Translations under genes and position numbers: made by a program | The notes under the pieces: model-generated | What the model saw: the letters and a program-made list of their open reading frames with translations, nothing else | Database searches by the model: none | What the model was told of the DNA's origin: nothing | Shown here: positions 61,664-64,000 of the stretch, piece by piece | Numbering within the stretch: the stretch's first letter is position 1 | Layout: every line of letters begins with the position of its first letter | Source of the DNA: Streptomyces sp. C10-9-1 | Lineage (GTDB): Bacteria; Actinomycetota; Actinomycetes; Streptomycetales; Streptomycetaceae | Length of the DNA: 64,000 nt | NCBI RefSeq assembly: GCF_024497955.1 | Contig: NZ_JANHKP010000007.1 | Span: 246,831-310,830 of the forward strand | Direction of reading: 5' to 3'

Positions 61664-63262
61664 ATGACGGCGGGGCGCAGGGCCCACGACGGGCACACCG
61701 GGGGCGGTGCGCCGCAGGACCGCGGTCCCGGCGGCGGCATCCCCGACGGACTGCTGCTGGCTCTGCTGGCGGCCGTCATCGGCCTCGGAGCGGTCGTGTG
61801 GACGGGCACGGGGCTGGCGGCGCTGCTCGCCCACGGGTCCTGGCCGGACGGGGTGTCCTACACCGGGGCCCCCGGCGCCCTGCGCTCCCTGGTCGGGTCT
61901 CCGCAGGACCTCACCGCGGCATGGCCCGACGCCCCGCCCGGCCAGCTGTCCGGCTACGGGCTGTTCTGGGGGCTCGTCATCGGCCAGGTCATGCTTCTGG
62001 TGGTGCTCGCCGTGTTCGCACTGGGCACCCTCGCCCGGTGGCGCGCCGTCCGTGCGGCCGCGCGCGCCGGGAAGGCCCTCGCGGGCCCCCGCCACGAGGC
62101 AGGCGTCCCGTCCGGCCCCGACGGCCCCGCCCACGAGGTGGCCGTTCCCGCGTACGGCCCGCCCCCGACCGCGGCGAAGGGGGCGCCCGGAGACCGGGTG
62201 GAGCCCTCGCCGACCGCGCCCACCCCTCACCATGCGGCCGCGGCGGCGCACCCGACGGCCGTTGCCGGTCACGCGAGCGGAGCGGCCACGACGGACGTGC
62301 CCCGGGAGCCGACGGCCGTTCCCGGGCCCCGCGTCCCCGCGGCGCCCGTCTTCTACGGTGACGCCTCCGTACGCCGCGACGCGGCCGTCCGGGCCCTGCT
62401 GGACGCCGAGGGCCCCGCCCTCGTCACCACCTCCGACCCGGCCGTGTGGTCCGAGACCAAGGACACCCGCGCCAAGCTGGGGCCCGTGCTCGTCTACGAC
62501 CCGGGCCACCTGTGCGACACCCCGTCCCGTGTGCACTGGTCGCCCGCGGCGGGCTGCGAGGACGCCGCCCGCGCGGCCGCACGCGCCGAGGCCCTGCTGG
62601 CCCCCGTGCGCCCGCACGCCCTCGCCGACGCGGCGATGGCCGACACCGCGGAGACGCTGCTGCGCTGCTGGCTCCACGCAGCCGCGATCGACGGCCGCCC
62701 GTTCCGCCAGGTGCACCGCTGGGCCCAGGGCACCTCCGCCCAGGACCCCGTCCGGATCCTCCGCACCCACCCCCGGGCGGCCGGCGGGCTCGCCGGACTC
62801 CTGGAGTCGGCGCTGACCGCACACCCCGAACGCCGGGACGTCGCCACGCAGCTGACGTCCCGTGCCCTGTCGGCGCTGTCCTCGGTGCACATCCGTGAGG
62901 CATGCACAGCACATCGAACCGATTCCCTGGCCTTGGAATCATTCGTGAACGAAGCGGGCACCCTCTATGTAGTGGGTGAAGCGGTCGAGGATCCTCGTAC
63001 CCGCCCGGGCGCCGTGCCCCTCCTCACGGCGCTCGTCGCAGACGTGGTCGAGCGTGGCCGCCGCATGGCCGAACGGTCATCCGGTGGTCGGCTCGACCCA
63101 CCACTCACGCTCGTCCTCGACGACATCGCCGCGGTGGCCCCGTTCCCGCTGCTGCCCCGGCTGCTGACGGACGGCCGGAGTTCCGGCATGCCGACGCTCG
63201 CGCTGCTGCGCTCCCCCGAACAGGGCCGCGCCCGCTGGCCGCAGGCACTGCCGAGCCAGTGA
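61664..63262 (+). CDS. VirD4-like protein without a P-loop
   Basis: 532 residues, starting 1 nt after the VirB4-like stop. Two membrane spans (about 28-55 and 100-127), a Pro/Ala-rich linker, then a soluble domain from about 225. It matches VirD4/TraG coupling proteins in ALVTTSDPAVWSETKDTRAK and the later LTLVLDDIAAVAPFPLLPRL...LLRSPEQGRARW, but the GPxxxGKS P-loop is replaced by YGDASVRRDAAVRALL. ATP hydrolysis is therefore unlikely. Perhaps a structural or substrate-binding relic of a coupling protein. Confidence 0.83.
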   Translation: MTAGRRAHDGHTGGGAPQDRGPGGGIPDGLLLALLAAVIGLGAVVWTGTGLAALLAHGSWPDGVSYTGAPGALRSLVGSPQDLTAAWPDAPPGQLSGYGLFWGLVIGQVMLLVVLAVFALGTLARWRAVRAAARAGKALAGPRHEAGVPSGPDGPAHEVAVPAYGPPPTAAKGAPGDRVEPSPTAPTPHHAAAAAHPTAVAGHASGAATTDVPREPTAVPGPRVPAAPVFYGDASVRRDAAVRALLDAEGPALVTTSDPAVWSETKDTRAKLGPVLVYDPGHLCDTPSRVHWSPAAGCEDAARAAARAEALLAPVRPHALADAAMADTAETLLRCWLHAAAIDGRPFRQVHRWAQGTSAQDPVRILRTHPRAAGGLAGLLESALTAHPERRDVATQLTSRALSALSSVHIREACTAHRTDSLALESFVNEAGTLYVVGEAVEDPRTRPGAVPLLTALVADVVERGRRMAERSSGGRLDPPLTLVLDDIAAVAPFPLLPRLLTDGRSSGMPTLALLRSPEQGRARWPQALPSQ

Positions 63263-63327
63263 CACACCGACACCGGAGGACGCGCCCGACCCCGCCGCCG
63301 CGCCCCTGCCGGCATCGGCACGCCCTG

Positions 63328-63882
63328 CTACGCAGCCGGCTCGCGCAGCACCTCGTACTCCCGGGCATGCTCGTCGCCGGGAATCGGGGACGTGTCCCCG
63401 CTCGGCGCGAAGCCGATCCTCCGGTACATGCGTGCGGCGCGTTCGTTGTCGGCATGGAAGATCAGCCGCACCCGCTCGATCCGTGGTTCCCGGAGCTCCC
63501 AGGCCCACTCCAGGGCGGCGCGGAACAGCGCATCGGCCACTCCCCGGCCGCGTGCCTCCGCACGGACGAAGACACCGACCACGTGCCCCTGGTCCACCTG
63601 GGCCGGCTTGCCGAGGCGGGGCGCGGCCCCCGCCCGCTCGACCAGTACCGAGACCGTGCCGTCCCACCGGCCGTCCGGGCCTTCGGCCACCAGCTGGACC
63701 ACGTCGGAACCCTCGGCGGCCTGCGTCGTCCTCTGCCGCCACTCAGCGTCGGGACGGGCCAGGGCCGTCTCGTAGGTCTCCAGGAAGGCGATCGAGGCAA
63801 GCGGGTCCTGTAGCGCGGCCAGCCGGAGCTCCCGCACCTGCTCCCACTCTTCGGGCCGTACCGGCCGGATGAGGTACTCCAT
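63328..63882 (-). CDS. GNAT N-acetyltransferase
   Basis: 184 residues, one GNAT domain: IRPVRPEEWEQVRELRLAAL at the start, acetyl-CoA loop VFVRAEARGRGVADALFRAA, and DNERAARMYRRIGFAPSG near the end. The acceptor is unknown. ATG at 63882 is used; the frame extends to 63918 without a ribosome site. Convergent with the T4SS-like operon, 65 nt apart. Confidence 0.87.
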   Translation of the reverse strand: MEYLIRPVRPEEWEQVRELRLAALQDPLASIAFLETYETALARPDAEWRQRTTQAAEGSDVVQLVAEGPDGRWDGTVSVLVERAGAAPRLGKPAQVDQGHVVGVFVRAEARGRGVADALFRAALEWAWELREPRIERVRLIFHADNERAARMYRRIGFAPSGDTSPIPGDEHAREYEVLREPAA

Positions 63883-64000
63883 CCCCGCATGGTCACCCGG
63901 GGCCGTCCGCCGTGGCAAAGGACTTTCACCTGATGGGACAGGCAGCCGGGACGGCCCCCTGTCCGAACCCCGGGAACACTCCCCCGGGGAAGGCTCCCGG
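63883..64000. other. Window end, no gene seen
   Basis: 118 bp upstream of the GNAT gene. Includes its promoter side, with the AT-richer GGCAAAGGACTTTCACCTGA at 63914-63933. No other feature is supported. Confidence 0.4.

Noticed and set aside
56112..63262. Integrative conjugative element or prophage
   Set aside because: No integrase, relaxase, replication gene, attachment repeat or tRNA flank; the genes have normal Streptomyces codon bias.
1..64000. tRNA or rRNA genes
   Set aside because: No TTCGANTC-type T-loop with matching acceptor stem or rRNA-like conserved segment was noticed on either strand.

Overview
The window is chromosomal DNA of a Streptomyces (or a very close relative). The sequence shows very high GC, GTG and TTG starts backed by GGAGG-type ribosome sites, and long open antisense frames caused by GC-rich third positions. 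Gene content and order match, from memory, the S. coelicolor core region running roughly from SCO4205 down to SCO4127 (mshA, nur, glnR, cssRS, mshD, ppk, pst, pit, csoR, then a type-IV-secretion-like cluster). No rRNA, tRNA, CRISPR array, integrase or intact insertion sequence was found.

Layout. 0-7.1 kb: mycothiol glycosyltransferase mshA, a methyltransferase, a secreted NlpC/P60 peptidase, an RsbU-like phosphatase with a receiver-like N-terminus, and a DUF2516 / HbhA-like / XRE-regulator set that resembles a mycobacterial locus and carries a near-perfect palindrome in front of the regulator. 7.1-13.0 kb: a patch of probable accessory genes with less typical codon use (VOC protein, NmrA-type reductase, kinase-like, HAD and GNAT proteins). 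13.3-17.9 kb: asparaginase, the c-di-GMP-responsive anti-sigma factor RsiG, dtd, ygfZ, the nickel regulator nur, and a nitrobindin-like protein with a 32-residue membrane peptide upstream. 18.1-20.9 kb: three overlapping paralogous membrane-anchored proteins. 21-24.3 kb: sulfur genes (DsrE-like, DUF1416, sulfurtransferase) with a cysteine-containing leader peptide, and an LmeA-like protein. 24.4-28.7 kb: a large membrane protein, a MoaD-like protein, glnR and a LacI regulator.

29-34.3 kb: the secretion-stress module htrA-cssR-cssS and a secreted 5'-nucleotidase. 34.5-46.2 kb: mshD, then a phosphate block: ppk-CHAD-NUDIX, pstSCAB behind a PHO box, and a DUF47-pit low-affinity transporter operon. 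46.3-53.3 kb: csoR with its operator, a perfect 21-bp x 6 tandem repeat, a lipoprotein, a PAP2 phosphatase, a lytic transglycosylase/NlpC protein, a DUF574 methyltransferase, a 58-residue membrane protein and a thioesterase. 53.3-55.8 kb: an accessory regulatory cassette (Uma2-like, histidine-kinase-like ATPase, XRE-DUF5753, DUF397). 56.1-63.3 kb: a six-gene operon resembling part of a conjugative type IV secretion system (VirB6-like, SCO6880-like, VirB4-like, and a VirD4-like protein without a P-loop), with no relaxase or integrase.

Physiological themes are phosphate storage and uptake (ppk, pst, pit, nucleotidase), nitrogen control (glnR), metal sensing (nur, csoR), thiol and sulfur metabolism (mshA, mshD, sulfurtransferase), and envelope stress and wall remodelling. 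Ten genes have a TANNNT box 6-7 nt before the start codon, which predicts leaderless mRNAs.
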